A DNA stretch of 33,268 bases, from positions 1 through 33,268 of the forward strand of contig JAUWQW010000017.1 in the NCBI GenBank assembly GCA_030610885.1, given 5' to 3'. This document shows positions 1 to 7,095 of the stretch, piece by piece; within the stretch, counting starts at the first letter, position 1; the number at the start of each line of letters is the position of its first letter. Origin of the DNA: Candidatus Aminicenantota bacterium. Its GTDB lineage: Bacteria > Acidobacteriota > Aminicenantia > UBA2199. The position numbers were made by a program, and so were the translations under genes. The notes below the pieces were generated by a model, which did not search any database, was not told the origin of the DNA, and was given only the letters and a program-made list of their open reading frames with translations.

Positions 1-228
1 GCAGGATTGAATATGGTTATCCAGATAAGCCATCTGATCGGCGTCTATTTTTTTCTTACAAGAGGATTTGGTATTATCTCTGTTGCTGTTCTTTTCCAAT
101 CTTTGGTTATGGTTACAGATTTTGTTTTTTTTATCTTTTACTTTTTACTCATCCACCCATCAACTCATCTACTCATCTACTCATTTTTCTCTTTAAATAA
201 TTTCCAAACTCTTCTAATTTATTTTTAA
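1..228 (+). CDS. Possible C-terminal end of a multi-pass membrane protein (partial)
   Basis: The frame is open from the first base to a stop at 226-228 and encodes mostly hydrophobic residues, with two likely membrane helices (a run starting MVIQISHLIGVYFF and a second one around SLVMVTDFVFFIFYFLL). This would fit the tail of a transporter or polysaccharide flippase, but there is no diagnostic motif. The last part is read through an 8-bp tandem repeat and overlaps the end of the convergent gene by 56 bases, which is unusual, so the true end may differ. Upstream sequence is needed to decide whether this is coding at all. Confidence 0.3.
   Translation, partial: AGLNMVIQISHLIGVYFFLTRGFGIISVAVLFQSLVMVTDFVFFIFYFLLIHPSTHLLIYSFFSLNNFQTLLIYF
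146..185. repeat. Five-unit 8-bp tandem repeat (TACTCATC)
   Basis: Consecutive octamers read TACTCATC, CACCCATC, AACTCATC, TACTCATC and TACTCATT. On the minus strand the unit GATGAGTA gives stop codons as the phase shifts, and the minus-strand gene ends inside it at 173-175. The unit is not a multiple of three, so copy-number change would alter the C-terminus of any gene read through it. Confidence 0.85.
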
Positions 229-1420
229 ATAATTCTTCATTAATTTTATCTTCGGAAAAATCAATAATCTTAAAATTCTTAAGATATTGGTTCAATCTAT
301 TCTCTATAATTCTATTAAAAAATCCGTGATTTTTAAATCCCTTAAATTCTTTTAAAAGTATAACAAAGTTTAAATTATCCTGAGAATATAAGATCTTTTT
401 TATTCCAAAATTTTGTGAAGGATCCTCAGCCAAAATCTTAAACCTTATAAGTTCAATATCACCTGAATCTGATTCACACAGCTCTTTTATCCATATATTA
501 TTTGTCTTGCTTTCAATATCCGGGAAAACCAGATAATATTGTTTTAAAAAATGAAATGTCTTTAATTTCAAATTTGTATATACTTTTATATCATTCGGAT
601 CAATCTTATCATACTCTGTCCATTCTATTCTATAATTTTGTAATTCGTATGAAAAATTTAACAAGTCTCTCATCTTCATTAAGGATTTTTTCAAAGATAA
701 GTCCTTAATATTTTTCATTCCCTCTTTAAACAAAAGGAACGTATCTTTATTTGAATAAACATTTACCCTTTTAACTATGTTGTCAAAATAGAATAAAATC
801 GGTAATACCTGGAAATCTTTATTAATCTCATTATTAATTAGATTAAATATTTTTAGATCAACAATTTTTTCAAATTCTTTATTTGAAAGCTCATTAATAC
901 TTTCAAAAATCTCCTCTTCTTTTATTTTTATCAAAAACATTGACACATAAATATTAAATTTTAATCTTTTATCAATACTTTCGGGAAAATCTGAATCTTT
1001 TATTTCATTTAAATCAAAAAAACTTATTTTCTTTAACCTATTCAGTATCTCAACAAAAGTTCTTTGATCTTTTCCCATCTTTTCTTCAATTCCAGGTCCA
1101 TTCACGATTTCTTTTAAATTTTCTATTTTGTAATTTATAAAAATTTCATTTGATTCTATTATACTCTTATAAATTTCATTAAGCTCATCTTCTATTTCTA
1201 AATTAAACTCATAAAATAGATTGTCTGAAGATTTTTCTTCTTTCAACTTCAATGCGCTTTTTTTAATAGTTTTATGAGCCTTTTTTTTTAAAAAATCGCT
1301 TTTTTCTTCATTTTTCTCTTTTTCTCCAAAAGGGACAAACAGGTAAACAAAAAAGAGGATTATAATAATGAGCATTACAACCAGAATGAATATAGAACGT
1401 TGATCCTGTGTTTTTAGCAT
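173..1420 (-). CDS. Membrane-anchored protein of unknown function
   Basis: This 415-residue protein is not recognised. It has a short N-terminal tail, one strong transmembrane segment at about residues 9-30 (rich in Ile, Leu, Val and Phe), then a long Lys/Glu-rich, largely helical region that should lie outside the cytoplasm if the helix is a signal anchor. A charged low-complexity stretch (about residues 33-65) follows the membrane segment like a linker. No lipobox, catalytic motif or Cys pair is seen. The start codon at 1420 sits 9 bases from a TATAAT box with no Shine-Dalgarno sequence, so translation may be leaderless. It is divergent from the glycosyltransferase gene and shares its 76-base promoter region. 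The reading frame is clearly coding; the function is unknown. Confidence 0.8.
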   Translation of the reverse strand: MLKTQDQRSIFILVVMLIIIILFFVYLFVPFGEKEKNEEKSDFLKKKAHKTIKKSALKLKEEKSSDNLFYEFNLEIEDELNEIYKSIIESNEIFINYKIENLKEIVNGPGIEEKMGKDQRTFVEILNRLKKISFFDLNEIKDSDFPESIDKRLKFNIYVSMFLIKIKEEEIFESINELSNKEFEKIVDLKIFNLINNEINKDFQVLPILFYFDNIVKRVNVYSNKDTFLLFKEGMKNIKDLSLKKSLMKMRDLLNFSYELQNYRIEWTEYDKIDPNDIKVYTNLKLKTFHFLKQYYLVFPDIESKTNNIWIKELCESDSGDIELIRFKILAEDPSQNFGIKKILYSQDNLNFVILLKEFKGFKNHGFFNRIIENRLNQYLKNFKIIDFSEDKINEELFKNKLEEFGNYLKRKMSR

Positions 1421-1429
1421 TTCTGTTCA

Positions 1430-1458
1430 ATTATAATACATAAGGTAAAAACACGCAA
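1430..1458 (-). promoter_or_regulatory. Sigma-70-type promoter of the 415-residue gene
   Basis: On the minus strand TTGCGT (1453-1458) and TATAAT (1430-1435) are separated by 17 bases. The start codon follows 9 bases after the -10 box, leaving room for only a few bases of leader. It stands back to back with the glycosyltransferase promoter, the two -35 boxes being two bases apart. Confidence 0.5.
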
Positions 1459-1460
1459 AT

Positions 1461-1489
1461 TTGACAATAAATTCAGATTAATGTATTTT
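1461..1489 (+). promoter_or_regulatory. Sigma-70-type promoter of the glycosyltransferase gene
   Basis: A perfect TTGACA (1461-1466) and TATTTT (1484-1489) are 17 bases apart. The ATG at 1497 lies where transcription should begin, and there is no Shine-Dalgarno sequence, suggesting a leaderless mRNA. Confidence 0.55.
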
Positions 1490-1496
1490 TTTCTAT

Positions 1497-2252
1497 ATGA
1501 AAATTTCAACAGTAATCATCACATATAATGAGGAAGATAGATTTGAACCTACATTGAAAAGTTGTTTTGAAATTTCGGACGAAATTGTAGTGATTGACTC
1601 ATTTTCAACAGATAAAACACTTGAAATAGCAAAAAAATATAAAGCGAAAATATTTCAAAACAAATTCATTGACTATGGCTCTCAAAAAAATATTGCACTA
1701 ATAAAAGCAAAAAATGATTGGGTTTTAAACCTTGATGCAGATGAAAGGGTTTCTAAAGAACTGAAAGAGAATATAATCAAATTAAAACAAAAACATGAGA
1801 TGAATGCTGATGGATTTCTTATTAATAGAAAGACTTTTTATATGGGTAAATGGATAAAACATTCTGGTTGGTATCCCGACAGAAAACTCAGATTATTCAG
1901 AAAGAGCAAGAGTAGATGGCAGGGAAGAATTCATGAAAGGTTAAATTTAAATGGAGAAATTCAAAAAATTGATGGAGATATTCTTCACTTTACATATAGA
2001 AATATAACAGATCATATAAAGAGAATAAACAGATATTCAAAAATGCAAGCAGAGGATATTGTAAGAAAAAAGACAAAGTTTATTTATTTGAGATTTTTTC
2101 TCCTTCCTCCAATTACATTTATAAGATTTTATTTTTGGAAGTTAGGGATACTTGATGGTTTCCCGGGTATAGTAATTGCCATGGTTTCTTCCTGGGGAAC
2201 AGCAATGAAATACATGAAAGCAATAGAAATAAAAAGAGAAAAAAAAATCTAA
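1497..2252 (+). CDS. Glycosyltransferase family 2, LPS core type (WaaE/KdtX-like)
   Basis: A 251-residue GT-A glycosyltransferase. The N-terminus has the family 2 start (STVIITYNEED), then IVVIDSFSTDKT (nucleotide-sugar binding) and the metal-binding NLDADERVS motif at about residues 77-85. The middle part (GKWIKHSGWYPDRKLRLFRK, then RIHERL) is typical of the small beta-glucosyltransferases acting on lipopolysaccharide core or other surface glycans, known as WaaE/KdtX-like. A hydrophobic, membrane-associating stretch lies near residues 195-225. The sugar and acceptor cannot be told from sequence. The gene ends four bases into the convergent pdxA gene, with no intergenic space for a terminator. 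Family assignment is firm; the specific role is inferred. Confidence 0.88.
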   Translation: MKISTVIITYNEEDRFEPTLKSCFEISDEIVVIDSFSTDKTLEIAKKYKAKIFQNKFIDYGSQKNIALIKAKNDWVLNLDADERVSKELKENIIKLKQKHEMNADGFLINRKTFYMGKWIKHSGWYPDRKLRLFRKSKSRWQGRIHERLNLNGEIQKIDGDILHFTYRNITDHIKRINRYSKMQAEDIVRKKTKFIYLRFFLLPPITFIRFYFWKLGILDGFPGIVIAMVSSWGTAMKYMKAIEIKREKKI

Positions 2253-3187
2253 TTAAGAGTTAGAAGTTGCTCAGCTAATTTAATTGCCTCTTTCATACTT
2301 GAAGGATCAGCAATACCTTTACCTGCAATATCATATGCAGTTCCATGATCAGGAGAAGTCCTGATATAAGGTAAACCCAATGTAATATTCACTCCAGAAT
2401 GAATATTAAGTAACTTAAAAGGGATCAGTCCCTGGTCATGATACCATGAGATCACAACTGAATCTTTAATATCTTTTGCCTTTAAAAACACAACATCAGG
2501 AGGAAATATACCTTTTATATCAATTTCAGATTTTAAATTTTCTATTGCAGGAATGATCTCATCCCTTTCTTCTATTCCTAAAAAGCCATTTTCACCTGAA
2601 TGCGGGTTTAATCCACTGATCAAAAAAGTAAACCTCTTTGAAAACAGCTTATGCAACTCTAAATTAACAAATTTTATAAACTTAATTATCTTATCTTTTC
2701 TTATATGACCGAAAATTTCCCTTAATGGTATATGTACGGTGAATAATGCAACTTTTAAATTACTTGACCAGAAAAACATTGAATAATCATTAACTTCTGA
2801 TCTTTTAACAAGAAATTCAGTATGGCCTCTATATTTTATTCTTGCCCTTAACCATTTTTCTTTAGATATTGGAGCTGTAACAATAGCATCTACTCTTTTT
2901 TTTAAAGCAAGTTCAACGCCCTTTTTCACATACTCAAAGGATGGATCTGTAACAATATCTTTTTTATCTACATTTAAAAAATAAACTCCTTTGGTTTTAA
3001 CACTATTAATATCAGAAATCACATTATTTTGAGAAAATATATAATTTTTCTTCCAATTATAATCATCAATATTTCCAATAATTACTATTGAATGTTTTGA
3101 TACATAATTGTCTAAAGCCTTGTAAATCACCTCGGGGCCAATACCCTGAGGGTCACCTGAAGTAATGGCTATAATTTTATTCTTCAG
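2249..3187 (-). CDS. pdxA: 4-hydroxythreonine-4-phosphate dehydrogenase family (PdxA), non-canonical start
   Basis: PdxA family proteins oxidise 4-phospho-hydroxy-L-threonine with NAD in pyridoxal phosphate synthesis; PdxA2-type paralogues act in sugar-acid catabolism. Visible motifs: YRGHTEFL, NPHSGENG, WYHDQGLIPFK and the C-terminal RTSPDHGTAYDIAGKG, which include the metal-binding His residues. The conserved N-terminal motif ITSGDPQGIGPE is encoded upstream of the first ordinary start (GTG at 3130), so the real start must lie earlier. The frame is open back to an in-frame TAG without ATG, GTG or TTG in that stretch. I place the start at CTG 3185-3187, with AGGA a few bases upstream, giving 312 residues, close to the family length. 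The start overlaps the end of the Hfq-like gene by 11 bases, so coupled translation or a frameshift from that gene is also possible. Function is near certain; the start is not. Confidence 0.85.
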   Translation of the reverse strand: MKNKIIAITSGDPQGIGPEVIYKALDNYVSKHSIVIIGNIDDYNWKKNYIFSQNNVISDINSVKTKGVYFLNVDKKDIVTDPSFEYVKKGVELALKKRVDAIVTAPISKEKWLRARIKYRGHTEFLVKRSEVNDYSMFFWSSNLKVALFTVHIPLREIFGHIRKDKIIKFIKFVNLELHKLFSKRFTFLISGLNPHSGENGFLGIEERDEIIPAIENLKSEIDIKGIFPPDVVFLKAKDIKDSVVISWYHDQGLIPFKLLNIHSGVNITLGLPYIRTSPDHGTAYDIAGKGIADPSSMKEAIKLAEQLLTLN

Positions 3188-3497
3188 CTTCTTTTTCCTG
3201 TGATTGTTCTATATGTTTAGGGTCTTTATACATATATTTTATAGAATGTTTAAAAATAATAAAATTCTTATGATCCTCTCTTTTTACTTTTATACATTTT
3301 TCATCATACCACTCAATTTTACCATTAAATACTTCTCCAGTTATTAATTCAATAACCATATGAGTCTTATTATTCATCTGTTTTACATAATAATAATTCT
3401 CTGCATGAGTTTTATATGTAGGCGGTTTTTTTCTTATATCTCTTTTTGTATATTTTTTTATTTCTTCAAGATTAGGTTTTATTAATTTTCGAGTCAT
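3177..3497 (-). CDS. Hfq-like Sm-fold RNA-binding protein
   Basis: A 106-residue protein with a central Sm-like domain. Residues about 46-66 (THMVIELITGEVFNGKIEWY) correspond to the Sm1 motif of Hfq, with the two spaced glycines. Residues 79-90 (FIIFKHSIKYMY) match Sm2 and keep the Lys-His pair that in Hfq lies in the uracil-binding pore. Hfq is a hexameric RNA chaperone for small RNAs. Unlike classical Hfq, the domain sits behind a basic 40-residue N-terminal extension and has a short acidic tail (QSQEKEAEE), so it is a divergent family member. A GGAG Shine-Dalgarno sequence precedes the ATG. It leads a two-gene unit with pdxA, and its promoter carries a 17-bp palindrome over the -10 box. 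Small-RNA partners cannot be inferred. Confidence 0.75.
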   Translation of the reverse strand: MTRKLIKPNLEEIKKYTKRDIRKKPPTYKTHAENYYYVKQMNNKTHMVIELITGEVFNGKIEWYDEKCIKVKREDHKNFIIFKHSIKYMYKDPKHIEQSQEKEAEE

Positions 3498-3523
3498 TTT
3501 TTTCTCCTTAATATTTCGAAAGT

Positions 3524-3540
3524 TGATTTATGATAAATCA
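3524..3540. promoter_or_regulatory. 17-bp perfect palindrome over the Hfq-like gene's -10 box (candidate operator)
   Basis: TGATTTAT-G-ATAAATCA has 8-bp arms around one central base and covers the whole -10 box of the minus-strand promoter. A dimeric repressor bound here would block RNA polymerase. The repressor is not identified, and A+T-rich palindromes do arise by chance. Confidence 0.45.
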
Positions 3541-3558
3541 TAATTATGAAAATGTCAA
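3530..3558 (-). promoter_or_regulatory. Sigma-70-type promoter of the Hfq-like gene and pdxA
   Basis: On the minus strand TTGACA (3553-3558) and TATCAT (3530-3535) are exactly 17 bases apart, about 33 bases before the ATG at 3497, which has its own Shine-Dalgarno sequence. Confidence 0.6.
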
Positions 3559-3573
3559 CCCGATGTTTTTAAA

Positions 3574-4680
3574 CTATTTTGTAAGTTTGTTTTTTTCTTT
3601 TTTTCTTTTCCTCTTAACCCATTCTAATAAATTTTTCTGTTTCTGCCGAGCAATGGCTAGAGAACCTTCAGGAACATCTTCAGTTATTGTTGAACCAGCG
3701 CCAATATAACTATCCTTATGAATAGTAACAGGAGCAACAAGCTCAGTGCCTGAACCTATAAAAACATTATCTTCAATGGTTGTTTTGTTCTTATTAACCC
3801 CATCATAATTACATGTAATAGTGCCAGCACCAACATTTACATTTTTACCAATTTTTGCATCACCTATATATGTTAAATGCATTGCCTTAGATCCCTTTCC
3901 AAGAACACTCTTTTTCATTTCAACAAAATTACCTATTTTAGCTTTTTCTTTAACAATAGAACCTGCCCTTAAATGACAATAAGGCCCAAGTATTACATTT
4001 TTTTCAATAACAGAATCCCTTAACACACACCCGGGTAAGATCACACTTCCATGTCCCACAACTGTGTTCTCTATATATGAGTTTGGAAATAAAACTACCT
4101 TTTCCCCAATCTTACTCTTACCTTTGATTACAACACCAGAAGAAATCGTTATTCCTTTACCAATTTCTGTTCCTTCATCAATATAAAAATTATTAAAATC
4201 CTCGATAATAACACCATTATTTATAAACTTTTTGATCTGATAATTAACAAGCAAATCCTCAATTTCTCTTAGATCTGATACTAAATCCAAAACCTTAAAC
4301 TCTTCTTTTAATTCAATAATTTCAACATTATTTATGTTCTTTGATTCAAAACGAATTCCATTTTTCAAACTCAAATTTAAGGCTTTAAAAGCAGCACTTG
4401 AAATAGCGTAAAAAGGAAGCCCTTTTATAGAGAAAATATTTTTCTCCCTCCAATTCTGGGTTTGAAGAAAATCAATTATCTCCTTAATCCCCTTACATTT
4501 TATGTGCAAAATTTTAGGAAAATTAAAAAGAATCAGGAAATCGAATTTTGGTTCAAGTTTGTCAGGAATATAAAAATCTAAATTTTTAAATATCTCTTCT
4601 ATCCAGAAACAGATATGTTTACCTCTAAACAAAAGGCTGTTAGCATTTAAATAAAGAGTATCAAATGCACAAATTATCAT
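3574..4680 (-). CDS. GlmU-like acetyltransferase with a lost nucleotidyltransferase site
   Basis: Residues about 165-368 form the left-handed beta-helix acetyltransferase half of GlmU. Its catalytic region is well kept: FVEMKK (252-257), HLTYIGD with His268, and CNYDGVNK (290-297), which hold the residues used to acetylate glucosamine-1-phosphate from acetyl-CoA. The linker [26 protein letters not shown] also matches GlmU. The N-terminal 130 residues sit where the uridylyltransferase should be but are shorter and lack the signature glycine-rich LAAGxGTRM loop and the usual uridine-binding motifs. It therefore looks like a GlmU that kept acetyl transfer and lost UDP-GlcNAc formation, or a relative acting on another sugar phosphate. 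Its start overlaps the TPR gene by four bases (ATGA), so the two are co-translated. Confidence 0.8.
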   Translation of the reverse strand: MIICAFDTLYLNANSLLFRGKHICFWIEEIFKNLDFYIPDKLEPKFDFLILFNFPKILHIKCKGIKEIIDFLQTQNWREKNIFSIKGLPFYAISSAAFKALNLSLKNGIRFESKNINNVEIIELKEEFKVLDLVSDLREIEDLLVNYQIKKFINNGVIIEDFNNFYIDEGTEIGKGITISSGVVIKGKSKIGEKVVLFPNSYIENTVVGHGSVILPGCVLRDSVIEKNVILGPYCHLRAGSIVKEKAKIGNFVEMKKSVLGKGSKAMHLTYIGDAKIGKNVNVGAGTITCNYDGVNKNKTTIEDNVFIGSGTELVAPVTIHKDSYIGAGSTITEDVPEGSLAIARQKQKNLLEWVKRKRKKEKNKLTK

Positions 4681-5192
4681 CCAACCAGATCTATGAAATT
4701 CTCGTTCTCTGATAAGGTATCAAAATCAGGTTCATTATGAGCAATAATTTTATAATAATCATCCAAATCAATACATTGTTCTAAATAATCAATTGATTTT
4801 TCTATGTCATCTTTTTTTAGATAAACTAAAGATATTAAATAATATAAATAGGGATCATTATATTTTTTCTTTTCAAGATGTTTAAAAAGCTCTAAAGCTC
4901 TGTCTAGATTTTCTGCATTCAAGTTAAATATGCCCTCACTTAAATAATCTTCATTACTTTCGAGTTTTATTTTTACAGGATTCAATTGAGATTCAGCTAT
5001 ATTTCTATAAATTTCAGATCTGGTTTTTACCTCTAAAACACTATAATGATCTGAATCTTTCGACTCTTTAATTAATTTATCGAAAATTTCTATTGCTTCT
5101 TTGTGTTTTTTTTTATTAAAGAGTTTAATTGCTACACCAAATTCATTAATTATTTTTTTTAGCTCTTTTTCTTCTCTTTGTCTCATATACAA
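4677..5192 (-). CDS. Small tetratricopeptide-repeat (TPR) protein
   Basis: A 171-residue, all-helical soluble protein. Two or three TPR-like units can be seen: one at about residues 16-47 ([20 protein letters not shown]), one at about 91-125 ([20 protein letters not shown] followed by [14 protein letters not shown]), and its continuation [17 protein letters not shown]. The C-terminus ([17 protein letters not shown]) resembles the tail of other short bacterial TPR proteins. There is no signal peptide. TPRs bind partner proteins; the partner is unknown, but the four-base overlap with the GlmU-like gene suggests linked expression. A GGAGG-type Shine-Dalgarno sequence precedes the ATG. Confidence 0.75.
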   Translation of the reverse strand: MYMRQREEKELKKIINEFGVAIKLFNKKKHKEAIEIFDKLIKESKDSDHYSVLEVKTRSEIYRNIAESQLNPVKIKLESNEDYLSEGIFNLNAENLDRALELFKHLEKKKYNDPYLYYLISLVYLKKDDIEKSIDYLEQCIDLDDYYKIIAHNEPDFDTLSENENFIDLVG

Positions 5193-5209
5193 AAACCTCC
5201 AGAAGATTA

Positions 5210-5238
5210 ATTTTACACTTTTTTAAATATCTTTGCAA
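5210..5238 (-). promoter_or_regulatory. Sigma-70-type promoter of the TPR and GlmU-like genes
   Basis: On the minus strand TTGCAA (5233-5238) and TAAAAT (5210-5215) are 17 bases apart, just upstream of the Shine-Dalgarno sequence of the TPR gene. Confidence 0.45.
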
Positions 5239-5306
5239 CCTATATAAATTGAAATCAGTGTATTTTATGATCTAATGAATTTAATAAATTTGAAATTTAC
5301 TAAAAA

Positions 5307-5702
5307 TCAATTGGTTGAATATCTTTCTGGAATTACTCCAAGAACATCAATTCCAGCCCCTTTAGCAACATCGATTATCTTCAAAACTTCTCCATAATTT
5401 ATGGACTCATCAGCTCTTATGAATATTGTTTTATCCGTACGAGTTTGATAAATATTCCTTAATTCATTCTCAAGCATATCTCTACTTACCTGAATAGTAT
5501 TTATCTTAATAGTCATATCATGTTCAAGTGTTAAAACTATTCCTTTCACATCATCTCCAGGTCCAGGAGCCTGAGTCTCAGGTAATTTCACATCAATACC
5601 CTTTTGTGCAACAGGTGTTATAACCATAAAAATAATCAATAGTACTAAAAGAATATCACATAATGGAACAACATTGGGTTCTGAATTTACTTTTTGAGCC
5701 AT
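5307..5702 (-). CDS. exbD: ExbD/TolR-family proton-channel component
   Basis: 131 residues from the ATG at 5702, chosen because CAGGAGG lies just upstream and because the start gives the short cytoplasmic lead normal for the family. An earlier in-frame start at 5750 would add 16 residues but falls in the promoter. Residues 6-12 (SEPNVVP) and the single membrane helix DILLVLLIIFMVITP carry the family pattern, including the helix Asp that serves proton movement through ExbB/TolQ. The rest is the periplasmic domain. It stands alone: its ExbB is not next to it, and a different ExbD is found in the tonB operon at the other end of the window. It may pair with that ExbB or with a TolQ encoded elsewhere. 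Confidence 0.9.
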   Translation of the reverse strand: MAQKVNSEPNVVPLCDILLVLLIIFMVITPVAQKGIDVKLPETQAPGPGDDVKGIVLTLEHDMTIKINTIQVSRDMLENELRNIYQTRTDKTIFIRADESINYGEVLKIIDVAKGAGIDVLGVIPERYSTN

Positions 5703-5721
5703 AAAACCTCCTGAAAATATT

Positions 5722-5750
5722 AATTTATCAAATAAAAAAAGAATTGTCAA
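5722..5750 (-). promoter_or_regulatory. Sigma-70-type promoter of exbD
   Basis: On the minus strand TTGACA (5745-5750) and TAAATT (5722-5727) are 17 bases apart, about 20 bases before the ATG at 5702. The stretch from here to the kinase gene (5751-5972) has no gene; I see only A+T-rich sequence and the RBS hairpin. Confidence 0.55.
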
Positions 5751-5954
5751 GAAAAAAATAAAACTCTTTTTTTTTTTATAACTTTTTTTGTCATTTCAAT
5801 ATTAAATTTTAAACGATTTACCTCAAAATAAAAGCTTTATTTTCATACAATTTAAAATAATTCTTAAACAACTCATGATAGTCTTGAATATTTAATGAAA
5901 TTGAAATAAACTTAATACTTAATAAAGATAAAATATAGAACTGATTGTTGAAAA

Positions 5955-5971
5955 TACAACAGGAGGTTGTA
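5955..5971 (+). promoter_or_regulatory. Short hairpin displaying the kinase gene's Shine-Dalgarno sequence
   Basis: TACAAC-AGGAG-GTTGTA forms a perfect 6-bp stem with the ribosome-binding AGGAG as the loop, ending one base before the ATG at 5973. Pairing could tune ribosome access. The stem is A+T-rich and short, so it would be weak and possibly temperature sensitive. Confidence 0.45.
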
Positions 5972-5972
5972 A

Positions 5973-7046
5973 ATGCGTGATTTTCCTTTAATTCCCGGAT
6001 ACAGGATTAAAAAGATACTTGGACAGGGTGGTATGGCAAATGTCTACTTAGGGGTACAGGAAAATCTAAACAGGTTGGTAGCTATAAAAGTATTAAAACT
6101 CGATATTTTAGAAAGCAAAAAGAGTTATAAACGATTCCTCAAAGAAGCACGCACTTTATCCCAGTTGATTCATCCAAATATTGTTACAATTCACGATGTA
6201 GGCAGAATCGGAAATTACTATTATATTGTTATGGAATACCTCCAGGAAAGTTTAAAAGAGAAAATAAACAAAAATCATAAAATTGAACCAGAACATGCAC
6301 TTCATATTATTACAAGCATTGCAGATTCACTCTATTATGCTCATGGGAAAGGAGTTGTTCATAGAGATGTGAAACCTGCAAACATATTGTTTAGAAAAGA
6401 CGGAACTCCTGTTATATTGGACTTTGGAATCGCCAAAATCACTGATTCAAAAACAAAATTAACAAAAACAGGAATGTATATAGGAACACCCAAATATATG
6501 AGTCCTGAACAGTTCAATGTTAAAAGATTGGACGGACGTAGTGATATTTATTCACTTGGTGTAGTACTATATGAGATGTTGACTGGTAAAGTCCCCTATA
6601 ATGCTAAAGATACACTCGGTATTATGATGAAACACCTCCAGGAACCAGTGCCTATATTACCAAGAGCTTTGAAAAATTACCAATTAATTATAGATAAAAT
6701 GATGGAAAAAGAGAGAAACAAACGAGTGCGTTCTAAAGAAAAATTAGATGAAATAATAAAAAAACTTCTTAACCTTAAAACAATAAAAGAAACAAAAAAG
6801 ATAAAGACGCAACACAAGATTTCTAAAACTGAGGAAACACTTATTCAATATCCTTATATAAACAAAACGGACAAAGAAATAATTTCTAAAGAAAAAAGAA
6901 TAACTAAAGGAAAATTTCTTTTATGGTTCCTAACAATTATAATTGTAGCAATTCTTGTTTTTCAAATTTTTAAAGATGATAGTTTGTCGGATTTAATTTC
7001 AATTTTATCAAACTTTTTTCAATCAATAAGAAATCTTCTATTTTAA
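5973..7046 (+). CDS. Membrane-anchored Hanks-type Ser/Thr protein kinase
   Basis: 357 residues. The kinase domain occupies about residues 10-270, with all catalytic elements: glycine-rich loop GQGGMANVYLG (18-27), ATP-anchoring Lys39 in VAIKVLK, catalytic loop HRDVKPANIL with Asp132, DFGIAK with Asp150, and activation-segment end GTPKYMSPEQ. An RD-type kinase of the PknB/Pkn family, so phosphorylation of the activation loop is expected. A charged linker (about 270-310) leads to one membrane helix (FLLWFLTIIIVAILVFQIF, about 314-332). The remaining C-terminus is only about 25 residues, so there is no PASTA or other large sensor domain. Substrates are unknown, and no partner phosphatase or FHA gene is nearby. 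The ATG follows a strong AGGAGG. Confidence 0.92.
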   Translation: MRDFPLIPGYRIKKILGQGGMANVYLGVQENLNRLVAIKVLKLDILESKKSYKRFLKEARTLSQLIHPNIVTIHDVGRIGNYYYIVMEYLQESLKEKINKNHKIEPEHALHIITSIADSLYYAHGKGVVHRDVKPANILFRKDGTPVILDFGIAKITDSKTKLTKTGMYIGTPKYMSPEQFNVKRLDGRSDIYSLGVVLYEMLTGKVPYNAKDTLGIMMKHLQEPVPILPRALKNYQLIIDKMMEKERNKRVRSKEKLDEIIKKLLNLKTIKETKKIKTQHKISKTEETLIQYPYINKTDKEIISKEKRITKGKFLLWFLTIIIVAILVFQIFKDDSLSDLISILSNFFQSIRNLLF

Positions 7047-7095
7047 TAAAAAAATCAGAAAAACATTATTGAAAATATATAAATTTAGTGATTTT

